64,000 nt of DNA from Mya arenaria (GCF_026914265.1 NC_069135.1:1071001-1135000); one strand, 5' to 3'. Shown: positions 1 to 13,136, counted from the first letter of the stretch. Notes: generated by a model not told the origin, from the sequence alone. Translations and numbers: made by a program.

Positions 1-2700
1 GACAGAAATCAGCTGTGGTATTAAGTAGTCATGGGGGTACAAGGTGCAAGTTGTACTCCCTGGCCAACAGTTATACCAGAAGAAACACGTATAAGCGGCT
101 AGCCTAGAATAAGGCTTCGGACAAACATTCAAAAATTCAATAATAATTAATTCTTTTTTTAGTATGCCTCTATAAAATGTTTAAGAGATAAAAAAACATG
201 TGTAATGCTATGTGTTTCTGCTCATTTTTTGACAAACATTGAAAATCAATACCTTTAGAGGAAATTTTATACAGAAAAACAATTGAAACTGAAATAATTG
301 TATTATGTCCGACTCAAACCGTTGAATGATCATTTACCCGAGTCCCATATGGCGATCAGCTAGGTCGATCACGTTAAAAGAACATGAACACCAGTTCATC
401 TTATATTATCATGTATTAAGTAATAATGAGTTTATATATTACACAACGACTCTGACGGATAGACTCTAACAATTAAAAAGTTCAATAATAGTCCGGAAGT
501 ACTTGAACAAACAACTGAATGTCCTCTTCATTGAAAGCATCGTACCGTACAAGAATGCATAATAGGCCCATAAAGCAATGTGATTACAGTGCATATATGA
601 AAGTCAGATTTGTCTAGCCATTTCCTGAATCCACTCAGAGTTTAGCAAAGTCCTATTATTCAAAATCAGTTTATACAATAAATATCGCTCTTGTTATGCA
701 TTGAAAACAGTGGATTAGTATAAAACTCTATATCATCTAATGTCAGCATTGTTTGACCTATTTTGGTCATAACACTCTTATTTAGGACAAATAGGAATAT
801 CATCATGACAAATGCAAACGCTGTACCAAATCGTAGGTTTTACCATTTTTGACATCTCGTTAACTGTTTTCTTTCAAATGTCATTGAAATTGCAATCGCC
901 TTGCATTTCATTTTTTCAGGAATTATTTTTTTTCTAAGATTTTTCATCAATAAAGAAAAGGAATACAACCGTTCAAATAAAGCAAACTTTTCTTTCGATC
1001 TTCAAGCTTAAGAAACGTTTAAACATTTATTACTTTATTAAATGCAACATGTCGAACAAAAACAATAATGTTATTGTTCATAATGTGCAGAGGCGCTATG
1101 TAATTTCACTAGAAACATACATCGGACAGGGTCGAGATTGATGAAATGGAAATATAATTGTTATTGAACCTTTGTATAAACACAGACTTTATTTCGAAAC
1201 TTCAAAATCAGGATATAACAATCTGGTAACTTGCTCGGTTAGCGAAAGCACATGGAGTATCAGTGCAATTCATCGAATCCTTACAATAAGCCGCACCTCC
1301 AAGCCGATTAAACTGTTATTTCAAGCGAATGAAAAATGAAAGATTTATTTTCAGTGGTACTCGAGGCCTTATTAGAAATAAATAATAGTGCTTGATTATT
1401 CAATAGACTTTTTTGTCCGGAATTTCTCCGCGGACTTGCACATTAGCAATATTGTACTTAACACTGGCGCTAATGCCTTATACAACTATACTTGTTAAAA
1501 TGGCCCACAAGTAAGCTACAGTCGTGGGAGATTGCTTTGTGTATACATAATTTCAATAGAATATGGACAAGTATATGATTGATAATTGAACTACCTTTCT
1601 GTTTGAATGACCTCTTTATGAATTGTAAGAACATATTTTTAAGAAGCAAGTAAGGTGTTTACTTCTCGTTAATGGTTGGGTGAAGCGTTTTATAACGTTT
1701 AATTAACTGTCAAACGTCCGATTTGATACAAGTAAGTATCAGGTATATTGCTACTTGCATCAAATGATTTCAATACAAATATGTATATGAAAAGTTTCAG
1801 AAACAAGCTTTATAGCCAAAAGTTTAAACATAAACCTCGTTTAATAGCACAGTGTAAACGCCAAAGACATAAAACATACCGTTGATTTGTAGGAAGTTAT
1901 TTTCAGAGGTTAGGTGTTTGGTTATAATGCCCATTTTCCAAATTAGAAAAGTTTATAACTGTTGATAACAAGCTGTGTTTCTGTGTATACGACATAATAT
2001 CCATTTTGAGCTCCTGCTATAGGAAAGAAAAATATACAAATTGAATCCAGCGTATAGAAGGCTGGTGGCTGTATCATTATTTCCGAATAAAGCAAAATTA
2101 CTTAATTAAAAGCAAACATTGTATTTAGTTCGTTAAGATTTTTAATTGGTCTTAAAAGAGGCATGGAGTCCATGGCAGGATTCGTTGAAGGTTTGACAAA
2201 TTAAGTCAGTATTCTAAGTCTACTCCTGATCGCCTTAAAAATGTTTTTCGTTCACTGATGTTCTTGAAACATGCCTAATAAAACTATTAAACCCTAAAGA
2301 AATTGGTTATCAAGTGATTTCCAAATAGCCTTTTCGTGACATAAATGCATTGTACAAAATTTACATGTCTGAGGTGTTCCGTTAATGTTTGAGTCATTCA
2401 TTTTAAATATCAGGATAAAACCACTAACGCCTTTATATTGTTTGTTTTTGAACCTGTTGCTACCGCAAAACCCTTTGTTTTAACAATCAAATAAAAAGCG
2501 GACTTCCATTAAACGATTTGGTTAATTGTATTTAAAACAACTAAAAGGATACAACCTTTTGTGGTTTTCACTCAGCAACTCGTTTCCAACAGAAATGACA
2601 GACATTTGTTTTGACAAGGTAAACAAAGCTGGGAATGAAATACGGAAATGTCTATGACCAAAGGCACAATTTTAAAAGGTTTCCACAACAATCGTGAGTC
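1..2700. other. Upstream flank of chitin-binding gene, no gene seen
   Basis: AT-rich non-coding DNA. It is conserved with about 7700-10740, so it belongs to the duplicated unit. No open frame of note and no RNA gene recognised. The TTAA at 1008-1011 is the empty counterpart of the insertion at 8759-9056. Confidence 0.7.
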
Positions 2701-2739
2701 CACCCTTACCTTCATCAACATTGCTTCCTTAACGGTAGG

Positions 2740-2748
2740 TATAAAATA
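2740..2748 (+). promoter_or_regulatory. TATA box of chitin-binding gene copy 1
   Basis: The motif TATAAAATA lies 70 bases before the start codon at 2818, in a block of about 100 bp that is almost unchanged in copy 2. A core promoter is inferred from position, motif and conservation. The transcription start is probably near 2770. Confidence 0.6.
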
Positions 2749-2817
2749 GCTGCGTACGGTTCTGCCTGCTACACTTGTTTAAAACAGGACATCTTGATCC
2801 AATTCTTCCTCTCCAGA

Positions 2818-5102
2818 ATGAATTCTGTCTTGTTTCTCACGTGTGTAGGAGTCTTGTGTGGTCTTGTGCAGGCTGCCACCGTGCCGGACACTGATCAGGG
2901 TAAGAGTATAAAACATATAAACATAATTATAGTATTTCGGTTGTGTATGATAGATGTCCGTGTATTAGTGTATCTTACAATATACGTCTGTTGTTCAGCT
3001 TTATTTTTTATTATTTCCTTGTGTTGTCTGTATCTGGTTGTTGCATGTACAGTTAATTTAGGTTAACATATTTATTAGGTTTGATATGTTAGTTTTATTT
3101 GAAGCTGTGCTAGCTCCAATGAGGCTGACATATTTAAATTGGGCTTTGTGATAATTGTTGTAAGATCGAGATATTGTGAAAAACAAAATAAACATTTACA
3201 ATGTAAACCTAATTTTGATGAATAACTCTAATTTGTTTCTTTCACTGTTATCTTGTGGCGTCCTGTGTCTCGCTTAGTGGATGCTTGGTTTTCACCAGTG
3301 TGCCTTTAGAACATTTGACTGATTTACTTACGTGGAAGTCACACTGTATAACACTATTTAATCCAGTAAGAACATACTGTACACAATCAGATGTCTTAAA
3401 TTAAGTTCATTTAAAAGAATTAAAATTCAATCTTTTATTAAAACAGTACCAAAATTTATTGACCTGCCGTGTTGGATTTATCTGACTTATTTATGAATAT
3501 ATGCAAGTGTTTGATTTGAATCATTTTCCTTGTAATAGAGCATGCGGACCGAAGCATCGTCCTGCCTGGATCAACGCTCACCCGCACATCTTGTAAGTAT
3601 ACATTACTGTATTATAGGATTGTAATACACCAAAGGGATGTCGTCCATAATTATGTATGTTCATTGTTTTATTATATGTGAACGATGGGAGCTGAATTAT
3701 CTTTACATGCTCAGAAAAAATGAGTATGGTTACATTTCACGAATAATGCATTTCTGGTATACTTATATAATTTTGGCATTTGCAATCATTTACCCAACTG
3801 AGCCCTTAACTGCTAATATTATATTATAAAAGTGCAACCAACATATTGACACGTTTCAATTTAAATCTTAGAATATCACTAATATATACAACTACTATTC
3901 ATGAACCACACAGGCCAATGGCAGGTTGCGACCAACCCTTGCGTAAACAACGCTCTGCAGGCCCTGAATTTCCCCCACCCGAGCGACGCATCAAAGTTTC
4001 TCCAATGCGGGCTGTACGAACGAATGTACGTTGTCCAGTGTCCCACTGGAGAGCTCTACGACCAGGCAACATCCTCGTGCATTTCTCCGAAGGTAAGCTA
4101 AATTCCTTCCTACAATAATAGGAAGCACAAGAAAATTTGAACACTTGTGCAATGCATTATATCATAGTTATTCATTTTCGGGAACGAAGTCATACGGTTT
4201 GTACAAATACAACGTATATAAATTTGCTCATTATGAACTTGCTTGCTTCCTTATATTGTGTGATTTTTGTGCTTGATAGATTTATGTTTTTCTTCCAATG
4301 TGAAGAACATATACTAAAATTACTTACAAGACATTTATAAAAGATTACCTGGCCAAAACAGCTACAGTTTCCGTTACTTTTATAGGCGATTGTAGCCCAG
4401 CCGACCTACATCGCCTCTCTCGGCATTCCGAGCCCATGCACAGCTCAGAGCCTCCAAGCAGGCCGGATATTCTTCTCCGTTGCGAATAGCAACAAACAAT
4501 TCATCCAGTGCGACGCTGCCGGTATTGCCCGCGTGATCACCTGCCCTGACCAGCTCATCTGGGACCAGAACAGGCAATCGTGTGTGTACACACTTCAAGG
4601 CGGTGTGGCGAACCCTGGTTATCTTCTTGCAGTCACAGGTAGCTTCTGAAGCCAAGTTTTACGAAAAAATGGAAATAAGTTATTGGACTCTTAGAGGTCT
4701 TTATCCGATAAGACAGATTTGTTATCCTAAATAAAGGAGAATAAGCGGTGCGGTCGTCAAACTTTTATAGAAATATCATTTTGCTTTTAATAGCCCCGTT
4801 TACATACATTTCAGTTAAATTCAAAACATCAACAGTTTATGTCAATTTGTATTAAAGAACAAAATGACTGCGTTTTTGCAGGTTTTTTGAACGGCGCTAA
4901 TCCGTGTACCGCCCAGGCCATCAGCGCTCAGGCCCTGTTCTTCTCGCACCCCGATCCAACCAAGTTCATCCAGTGTGACCTGCAAGGGAACGCTTTCGTC
5001 CAGAGGTGCCCGTCTGGTCTCGTGTGGAACCAGTACTTGGAGACGTGCGCTTCCCAGCTGGCCTCATTCACACTCACTGGACAGACAAACTTATCGGGAT
5101 AG
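2818..5102 (+). CDS. Secreted protein with three chitin-binding (CBM14-like) modules, copy 1
   Basis: Five exons by splice signals and frame: 2818-2899, 3539-3592, 3914-4092, 4386-4638 and 4882-5102, about 262 residues. Exon 1 gives a signal peptide with a hydrophobic core and probable cleavage after VQA. Exon 2 is a short linker. Exons 3, 4 and 5 each carry one cysteine module with spacing C-x21/22/23-C-x10-C-x12-C and the motif F(I/L)QC, then C-P, then W or Y before the last C. This resembles peritrophin-A/chitin-binding type 2 domains, but with four cysteines per module in place of the usual six. One module per exon suggests growth by exon duplication. All introns are GT-AG and phases match across the joins. 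The likely role is binding chitin outside the cell (shell matrix, periostracum, byssus or gut lining); tissue cannot be told. No enzyme domain is present. A TATA box and an AATAAA flank the gene. The tandem copy at 10858-13136 appears damaged. Confidence 0.85.
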
Positions 5103-5189
5103 GTGGTTCTTGAAAAGTTATAGACATTTGTGGCCCTAAACCGGACAACGACCAAAGAACACTTTCTGGTACCATCAACATTTGGTTAC

Positions 5190-5195
5190 AATAAA
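5190..5195 (+). promoter_or_regulatory. Polyadenylation signal AATAAA, copy 1
   Basis: AATAAA lies 88 bases after the stop codon at 5100-5102. It is kept at the same place in copy 2 (13217-13222). Confidence 0.65.
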
Positions 5196-5830
5196 TGCAT
5201 ACTTAAACCTTTAGTCTTATTATAAAATAAATTGATTGGTTATCTTTAAAGTTTTTCAATATTCTAATAAATAGCTGAACACATCAAATATCAATTTGAG
5301 CCAATCTGTAACATGTGCAAGAAGACTAGTAAGGATAACAACTTTAAACGTAGAAATGGCCATATCTTATAGATATCTCGTTCGTCCGATTCACTGCACA
5401 CATTGTTTCTTCTTCAGAAATTCATTTTTCTTTCATTTAAACATTTTATCGTAAAGATACCCTCATTGTATTTATAGAATGCCACTACTGTTTGTCTTCA
5501 GTACTACAGGACAAGATCATTACTTAGAACGATACCTACATTTCCTCGGATGAAATGGCTTTTATTAAGAATGTCACTTTTTGACAAAGGTCCACCTTAT
5601 ACCACTCACTCGATAAACACTCCGTGTATCAGAGTTTGCGTTGATAATGTGTCAGTGAGGTTGTAATTTTAGTCTGTTAGATGACCTGAAGTAAAAACTT
5701 AATCATGAATATATTAATTTAAGTCATTATACTATTTAACAGTCATCAAAATATAATCATAAGTAGTATTGGGCCTAAAATGGAAAGCGATATGGAAACA
5801 AGTTATTTCTTTCATAGTTATAAAGACTGG
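5196..5830. other. Spacer after gene copy 1
   Basis: Non-coding DNA conserved with 13223-13860. No gene recognised. Confidence 0.6.
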
Positions 5831-5844
5831 GTGAAATATCAACA

Positions 5845-6365
5845 TGACTGGAGCCACTCTAGTCCGTACATCATGTAACACCAGTTCTGTACATTTGAAT
5901 TTTAATAAACACACTTGATTTCCTCAATCTCTATGTACATTAATAGTCAATTATTTGTGTGCAATGGTAGCTAAATATACTCATAACCATGCAAAGAGTT
6001 GACTATTGTTATGAGTTATGAAAAAGGCATTTCTGGTTAATTCATTCGGTATGTAAAATCTTATTCCCAGCTGAACCCGTTACTGCCAATACCATGTACA
6101 TGCAAGCAGCGTACATACACATACAAAGGGAAATCTTAGAATCCCAATATTTAAAATTACAATGTGAGTGAATCTCACAGGTTAGTGACAGGTAGCGACT
6201 ACCCTTGCGTGAACAACGTTTTGCAATGCCTGAACTTCCGGACGCCAAACAAGCTTCGCCGCCTAGTTCCTCCAGTGCGGACTGTACGGATTTGTTCATT
6301 ATCCAGTGTCCCGCTGGAGCACTCTGCAATCAGCAACAACATCCTGCCTTATACCAATGGCTAGC
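5845..6365 (+). pseudogene. Decayed extra chitin-binding exons (relic in copy 1)
   Basis: The stretch 6175-6365 aligns with exon 3 of the intact gene. It starts after a CACAG acceptor-like site and keeps recognisable pieces: the NPCVNN-like start, the IQCPAG segment and the module end near the final cysteine. These pieces sit in different frames, so the exon is broken by small indels. A block near 5845-5880 resembles exon 2 (the segment ending in ACATC-ATGTAA). No partner for exons 4 or 5 was seen. This is the remains of a third family member or a partial exon duplication. An equivalent relic lies at 14550-15050. Confidence 0.7.
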
Positions 6366-6402
6366 TTTACTTATAGCAATTCGAAGCCGCGTGAGAAAAT
6401 GA

Positions 6403-7690
6403 ACATTAGCATATGAAAGAGAATAAGTGATACGTTTTGTGTACATACAACATAAACAATGTTCCTTAGGCCCTTTCTTTTTGTGTTTAAAAGATATACG
6501 TGTTTATTAGATGTTGAAAAGATGCCATGAAATTACTTACAAACATAAATCATTGACTATATATGAACACGTACATCTAGAACATACATCCCGTACAACA
6601 TCCTTTACCTTTTTGGTTTATAATATAGCCCAACTAACCTACAATCCAGCCAATCTCTCTTGGCCCTGTCCGATTGACTTCAAGTATTTTTTTAAGTGTT
6701 TTCCCTGTCAGGATATCCCTATTTTTTAGAATGCTGTTTTAAAGTTTTTTTTATTGATTTTTGAACTCCACGAAACGGTGTTTTTTTATACACTTTTCAT
6801 AATCCACACATACAATTTTTAATTTGATAAATTGTGTTGTATTCTCCAATTGAACACTTTGACAGCAAACAACTATCAAAATGTTTTCCATTTGTTCATG
6901 CCTTTGAGTTCAATCTTTGAACACAAACACATGCATAACACTTCATTAGATGCGAGTTTCATAATGTATTTGATCGTTATATTACATTTAAAGTATTGTG
7001 TTTATAAACACTTAAATGACAGGGCATCATAACAGGGTTTTGTAAACAGTTTGACTTATACCAATTAAGTGGATGTTATAAATAGTTCTTAAACTAAATG
7101 TGTATTAGTGTAGATGATTGATGGACTTAATTAAACCACCATCTCGTTCACTGAAACGCCTTAACCTCCTAGTAAAATATTCTAAAAACTTCCTTGAAAG
7201 TTCACCAACATGATTTTAAAAGGAGTCATTTTTGAGCACTCTCATACTAAGACTTGTTATATAGCTTCTGCTTATAAACAATATAATTAGGTGAACACGG
7301 CAGTCTTCTTGCAAATTATTTCCTCTGTTACTCTCGACCCAAATCACCTAATTCGACGAAAAGTTTATTTTCTAACATTAGAGTGTATGCAGATGTGAGG
7401 AATGTATGATTGTGTGCAAATACAATTATTATCATTTTCAATTTCTTTGCAATATAGCACACCCTTTCAACAATAAACATGAAAGTTATGTTCACTTTCT
7501 GTATAATTTAATAACAAGACGCCAAACATAAATTTTCATTCCAGAGATTAAATGAAAAGTAAGTACATGTATTCGCAAAACACTAATGTAAAGTTAGGAA
7601 ACACAGAAGTGAACCCCCTTTTTATTCGATAAATAGTTACAACTGTTCAATACAATCGTATGTCTACACACTCTGATTTCAGCAGCCGTT
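6403..7690. other. Intergenic DNA at the end of copy 1
   Basis: AT-rich, with only short chance frames. About 7140-7530 matches 16310-16540 in copy 2. No gene recognised. Confidence 0.6.
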
Positions 7691-7699
7691 TAAGAAATA

Positions 7700-10600
7700 A
7701 TTTAGATGTGGTATTTAGAAGTCATGTAAAAAGATGCAAAGCGCAAATTGTACTGCCTGACCAACAAACAGTTCTGCCGTAGTTGTAGAGTATGTTTTCG
7801 GACTAAAATAAAGCCAATATTAATTAATATCTTTTTTTGTTTTAGTATGCCTTTATAATTTATTTACACGATACGAATGAGCATAATTAATGCTGTGTTT
7901 CATTTGATTGCTTGACAAATTCAAAATTAATACTTAAGAGGAAACCATATACAAAAAAATATGGAAACTTAACCTGTTGTATAGACATATGTGTCCGACT
8001 CGGACCGTTGAATGATCATTTACCTGAGTCCCATATGGCGATCTGCTAGAATGACCACCTTATGAGAACATTTACACCTATATAGTAATGTGTATCTGAC
8101 TATTTACCAGTTTATCTCACTTAATCATGCATGTGTTATGTAATCATGAGTTTATATATTACACAACGACTCTGACGGATAGACTCTAACAATTAAAAAA
8201 GTTCTATAATATTCCGGAAGTACTTGAACAAACTGAATGTCCTCTTCATTGAAAGCATCGTACCGTCTAGACATTTCCTGAATCCACTCAGAGTTTAGCA
8301 AAGACCTGATTACTCAAAATCAGTTTATACAATAAACATGGCCTTTGTTATGCATTGAAAACAGTGGATTAGCATAACACTCTATATCATATGATGTCAG
8401 CATTTGTTTAACCTACTTTTAGTCATAAAGGTCTTGTAAAACTCACAGTAAGCACTAAATGTTCATGTGTTTTTTGTGAATGACTTTCGAAATAGAGCTA
8501 AATTTTACTCATTTTGATAGGAATATCATCGTGACACATACAAACTATGTACCAAATTGTATGTTTTAATATTTTTTTTAAAATCTCGTTAACTTTTTCA
8601 TTTTCCAATTTCATTGCGATTGCATGCGCCTTTTATTTCATTTTTTTAATGAATTAAGCTTTTCTAAGATTTTTGATATAAAAGGAATAAGAGGAAAAAG
8701 GAATAATTCATTAAACCGTTCAAATAAAGCAAACTTTTCTACCGATCTTCAAGCTTAAAGCTGCACTCTCACAGATTTACCTTTTTTGTCTTGGAAAGAG
8801 CAAATTTTTGCGTAAATACCTGCAAACCAGTGATGAAAGACTGCTGACAAAAGATCATATCGCAGATTTCATATTTCCGTTCCAGAATTAAGGTTTTATG
8901 CATAACACACCATTTTTCTAAACTTTAATATAAAAATCTGCGATCTAATTTTTGTCAGCAGTCTTATATGACTGGTTTATATGCATTTTTTGCATAAATT
9001 GACTCGTTCCAAGACAAAAAAAGTTGTCAAAACGTTCAATCTGTGAGAGTGCAGCTTTAATAAACGTTTAAACATTTAAAACTTTATTAAATGCAACACG
9101 AATGTCGAACGAAAACAATACTGTTGTTGTTCATAATGTGCAGAGGCGTAATGCAATTTCACTAGAAACATACATCAGACTGGGACGAGATTGATGAAAT
9201 GGAAATATAATTCTTATTGAACCTATAGATAAACACAGACTTTATTTTGAAACTTCAAAATCAGGATATAAATATTCTGGTTACTTGCTCGGTTAGTGAA
9301 AGCACATGGAGTAACAGTGCAATTTATCGAATCCTTACAATAAGCCGAACCTCCAAGCCGATTTTACTGTTATACCCAGCGTAAGAAAAAAGAAAGATTG
9401 TTTTTCAGTGGTACTCGAGGCCTTATTAGAAATAAATAATAGAGCTTGATTATTCAATAGACTTTTTTGTCCGGCATTTCTCCGCGGACTTGCACATTAG
9501 CATTTTTGTCCTTAACACTGGCGCTAATGCCTTATACAACTATACTTGTTAAACAGGCCAACCAGTAAGCTACGGTCATAGGAGCTTGCTTTGTGTATAC
9601 ATAATTCCAATAGAATATGGACAAGTATATGTTTGATAATTGAACTACCTTTCTGTTTAAATGACCTCTTTATGAGTGTAAGAACATATTTTTGAGAAGC
9701 AACTTAGATATTTACTTGTCCTAAATGATTAGATGAAGATTTTTATAGAGTCTAAATAACTGTTAAACGTCCGTTTGTTACTAGTAAGCATCGGGTATAT
9801 TGCTACTTGCAACAAAATGATTTCAGTACAAATATTTCTATGAAAAGCTTCAGAAACAAGCTTAGTAGCCAAAAGTTAAAAAACGCCGTTTATTGCACAG
9901 TGTAAACGCCAAAGACATAAAACATATCGTTGTTTTGTAGGAAGTTATTCAGCGGTAATGTGTTTGGTTTTAATTCCCTTTTCCCGAAAAGGTAAGGTTT
10001 ATTACTGTTGACAACAAGCTGCGATTCTGTGTATATGAAATAATGTCTAACCCTTTTGTAGGAAAGAAAACTATACAACGAATCCAGCGTTAGAAGGGTT
10101 TTGGCGGTACTATTATTTCCGAATAAAGCAAAATTAAAATACTTAACTAAAGGCAACCATAGTATTGAGTTCGTTAATTAGTCTTTTAAGAGGCATGGAA
10201 TCCATGGCAGGATTTCTGGAAGGCTTTGACAAATTAAGTCAGTATTGTAATTCTACCCCTGATAGCCTTAAAAAATGTTTTTCGTTCACTGAACTTACTT
10301 GAAACATGCATAATAAAACTATTTAACCCTGAAGAAACTGGTTTAAGTGGTTTAGGAATAGCCTTTTCGTGACATAATTGCAATAAACAAATTTTACATG
10401 TCTGAGATGTTCCTTTAATGTTCGAGTCATTCAGTATAAATATCACGAGTAGGATAAAAAACACTAACGCCTTCAAATTCTTTGTTTTTGAACCTGTTGC
10501 TACCGCAAAAACCTTTGTTTCAACAATCAAATAAAAACGGACATCCATTAAACGATTTGGTTAGTTGTATTTCAAACAACAAAAAGGATACAGCCTTTTG

Positions 10601-10770
10601 TAGTTTTCACTCAGCAATGCTTTTCTAACAGAGAAATGACAGACATATTTTGACATGGTAGAAAAGGCTGGTAATGAAAATACGGAAATGTCTATGATCA
10701 AATGCGCCATTTTAAAAGGTTTCCACAATAATCGTGATTCCACCCTTACCTTCATCAACATCGCTTCCTT
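7700..10770. other. Upstream flank of gene copy 2, no gene seen
   Basis: Non-coding DNA homologous to 1-2730, interrupted only by the small element at 8759-9056. Frames seen on the minus strand near 9890-10930 are short and have no recognisable domain. Confidence 0.6.
8759..9056. mobile_element. Small non-autonomous TTAA-target element (MITE)
   Basis: 298 bp with inverted ends beginning AGCTGCACTCTCACAGATT. The inverted match continues inward through a segment reading GACTGCTGACAAAA on one side and its complement on the other. It is flanked by TTAA at 8755-8758 and 9057-9060. The matching place in tandem copy 1 has one TTAA (1008-1011) and no insert, so insertion after the duplication with TTAA duplication is directly visible. 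TTAA targets fit piggyBac-type movement. It has no coding capacity. Related starts occur at 21867 and 23523. Confidence 0.9.
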
Positions 10771-10779
10771 AACGGTAGG

Positions 10780-10787
10780 TATAAAAG
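10780..10787 (+). promoter_or_regulatory. TATA box of chitin-binding gene copy 2
   Basis: TATAAAAG at the position matching 2740-2748 of copy 1, 71 bases before the ATG at 10858. The core promoter seems preserved even though the coding start is damaged. Confidence 0.55.
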
Positions 10788-10857
10788 ATCTGCAAACGGT
10801 TAAGCCTGCTACACTCGTTTTACACGGGACATCTTGCTCGATTTCCTCCTCTCCAGA

Positions 10858-13136
10858 ATGAATTCTTTCGTTTCTCACGTGTGTAGGTGTCCTGTGTGGT
10901 CTTGTGCAGGCTGCCACCGTGCCGGACACTGATCAGGGTAAGAGTATAAAACATATAAACATAATTATAGCTAGTATTTCGGCTATGTATGACATATGTC
11001 TGTGTATAGGTGCATCTTACATCATACGTCTGTTGTTCAGTTTTCATTGATTTCCTTGTGTTGTCTGTATCTGGTCGTTGCCTATACATTCAATTTAGTT
11101 TAACATGGTTATTAGGTTTGATTCCGTTTTTTTCAAGCTGTGCTTGCTCTAATAAGGCTGACACATTCCATTTTGCGCTCTGGATAAATGTGGTAACACG
11201 TGAAAGATTGAGATATTTTGAAAACAAATAACACAGGTTTACAAAGTAAACCTAATTTTGATGAATAACGCTAATTTGTTTCTTTCACTGTTATCTTGTG
11301 GCGTCCTGTGTCTCCCTTAGTGGATGCTTGGTTTTTTTTGGCGTGCCTTTAGAACATTTGGTTGATTGAATAGTCCTTACGTGGAAGTAATACTGTACTA
11401 TATTATTTACTTTAGTAACATACTGTACAAAATCAGAAGTCTTCAATTAAATTAATTTTGTTCAAAAAGAATATTCAATCTTTTATTAAAACAGTACCAA
11501 TATTAAATGCCCTGCCGTGTTGGGTTTATTTGACTTATTTATGATTACATGCAAGTGTTTAATTTGAATCCTTTTCTTTGAAATAGAGCATGCGGACCGA
11601 AGCATCGTCCTGCCTGGATCAACGCTCACCCGCACATCTTGTAGTAGTACGGTACTGTATTATAGGATTGTAATAACTTAAACAATGTCGTCCATAAATA
11701 TGTATGTTTATTGTTTTATTATATGTGTACAATGGAAGCTGAATTTTTTTACATGCTTGAAACATATGAGTATGGTTAGATTTCACGAATAATGCATTTC
11801 TGGTATACTAGTATTATTTTGGTATTTGCAATCTTATGAGCCCCTATCTGCTAATATTATATGAGTGTAACCAGCGTATTTACACGTTTCAATTTAAATC
11901 TTAGAATGTCACAACTATATACAATTACCATTCATGAACCTCATAGGCCAGTTGCAGGTGGCGACCAACCCTTGCGTAAACAACGCTCTGCAGGCCCTGA
12001 ATTTCCCTCACCCGAGCGACGCATCAAAGTTTCTCCAATGCGGACTGTACGAACGAATGTATGTTGTCCAGTGTCCCACTGGAGAGCTCTATGACCAGGC
12101 AACATCCTCATGCATTACTCAAAAGGCACGCTAAACTCCTTCCTACAATAAAAGCCAGCAAAATTTGAACACTTGTGCAATGCAATATATCATAGTTATT
12201 CATTTTCGGGAACGAAGTCATACGGTTTGTAAAAATAACGTACTTAAATTTGCTCATTATGAACCTGCTTTCTTCTTTTATTTCGTGTGATTTTGTGGTT
12301 GATAGATTATGTTCTTGTTCCAATGTGAAGAACATATACTAAAATTACTTACAAGACATGTATTAAAGATTACCTGGCCAAAACATACACACCGTACAGC
12401 TTCCGTTACTTTTATAGGCGATTGTAGCCCAGCCGACCTACATCGCCTCTCTCGGCATTCCGAGTCCATGCACAGCACAGAGCCTCCAAGCAGGCCGGAT
12501 ATTCTTCTCTGTTGCGAATAGCAACAAACAATTCATCCAGTGCGACGCTGTCGGAAATGCTCGCGTGATCACCTGCCCTGATCAGCTCATCTGGGACCAG
12601 AACAGGCAATCGTGTGTGTACACACTACAAGGCGGTGTGGCGAACCCTGGTTATCTGGCTGCAGTCACAGGTAGTTTCTAAAAGCAAGTTTTAAGAACAA
12701 AGGGAAATAAGTAATGGACTCTCAAAGGTCTGAATCCGATAAGACAGATTTGCTATCCTAATAAAGTAGCATAAGCGGTGCGGACGTCAAACTTGTTTAT
12801 AGAAATATCATTTGGCTTAAAACAAGTTTATTTACATACATTTCAGTTAAATTAAAAAAAATCATCAGATTATGTCAATTTGTATTAAAGAACGAAAATG
12901 ACTGCGAATTTGCAGGGTTTTTGAACGGTGCTAACCCGTGTACTGCTCAAGCCATCAGCGCTCAGGCCCTGTTCTTCTCGCACCCCGATCCAACCAAGTT
13001 CATCCAGTGTGACCTGCAAGGAAACGCTTTCGTCCAGAGGTGCCCGTCTGGTCTCGTGTGGAACCAGTACTTGGAGACGTGCGCTTCCCAGCTCGCCTCA
13101 ATCACACTCACTGGACAGACAAACTTTTCGGGATAG
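10858..13136 (+). pseudogene. Chitin-binding protein gene copy 2, probably damaged
   Basis: Exons match copy 1: 10858-10937, 11587-11640, 11947-12125, 12418-12670 and 12916-13136. The three modules in exons 3-5 are open and nearly identical to copy 1, including all cysteines and the final residues. Two lesions argue against a normal product. Exon 1 is 2 bases shorter than in copy 1 just after the ATG, so the signal peptide is read out of frame to an early stop, and no upstream in-frame ATG exists. The donor after exon 3 reads GCACGC where copy 1 has GTAAGC; unspliced reading stops three codons later. The exon 2 donor is also weaker (GTAGTA against GTAAGT). TATA box, acceptors and AATAAA remain. 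The gene has either died recently or uses an unseen first exon and a GC donor; sequence error at the 2-base gap cannot be excluded. Confidence 0.75.

Larger units (their letters stand above)
1..7535. repeat. Tandem segmental duplication, copy 1
   Basis: This stretch aligns collinearly with 7690-16545. The match covers upstream DNA, promoter, all five exons, introns, 3' flank and a downstream exon relic. Shared landmarks include the region near 1-60 against 7701-7760, the gene starts at 2818 and 10858, and the stretch near 7140-7530 against 16310-16540. The left end lies outside the window. Coding parts are much more alike than introns, which carry many small indels, so the duplication is not very recent. 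Confidence 0.9.

Noticed and set aside
10561-10929. 122-codon minus-strand frame over the copy 2 promoter
   Set aside because: It overlaps the TATA box and exon 1 of the chitin-binding gene in antisense, has no domain, and is not open in copy 1.
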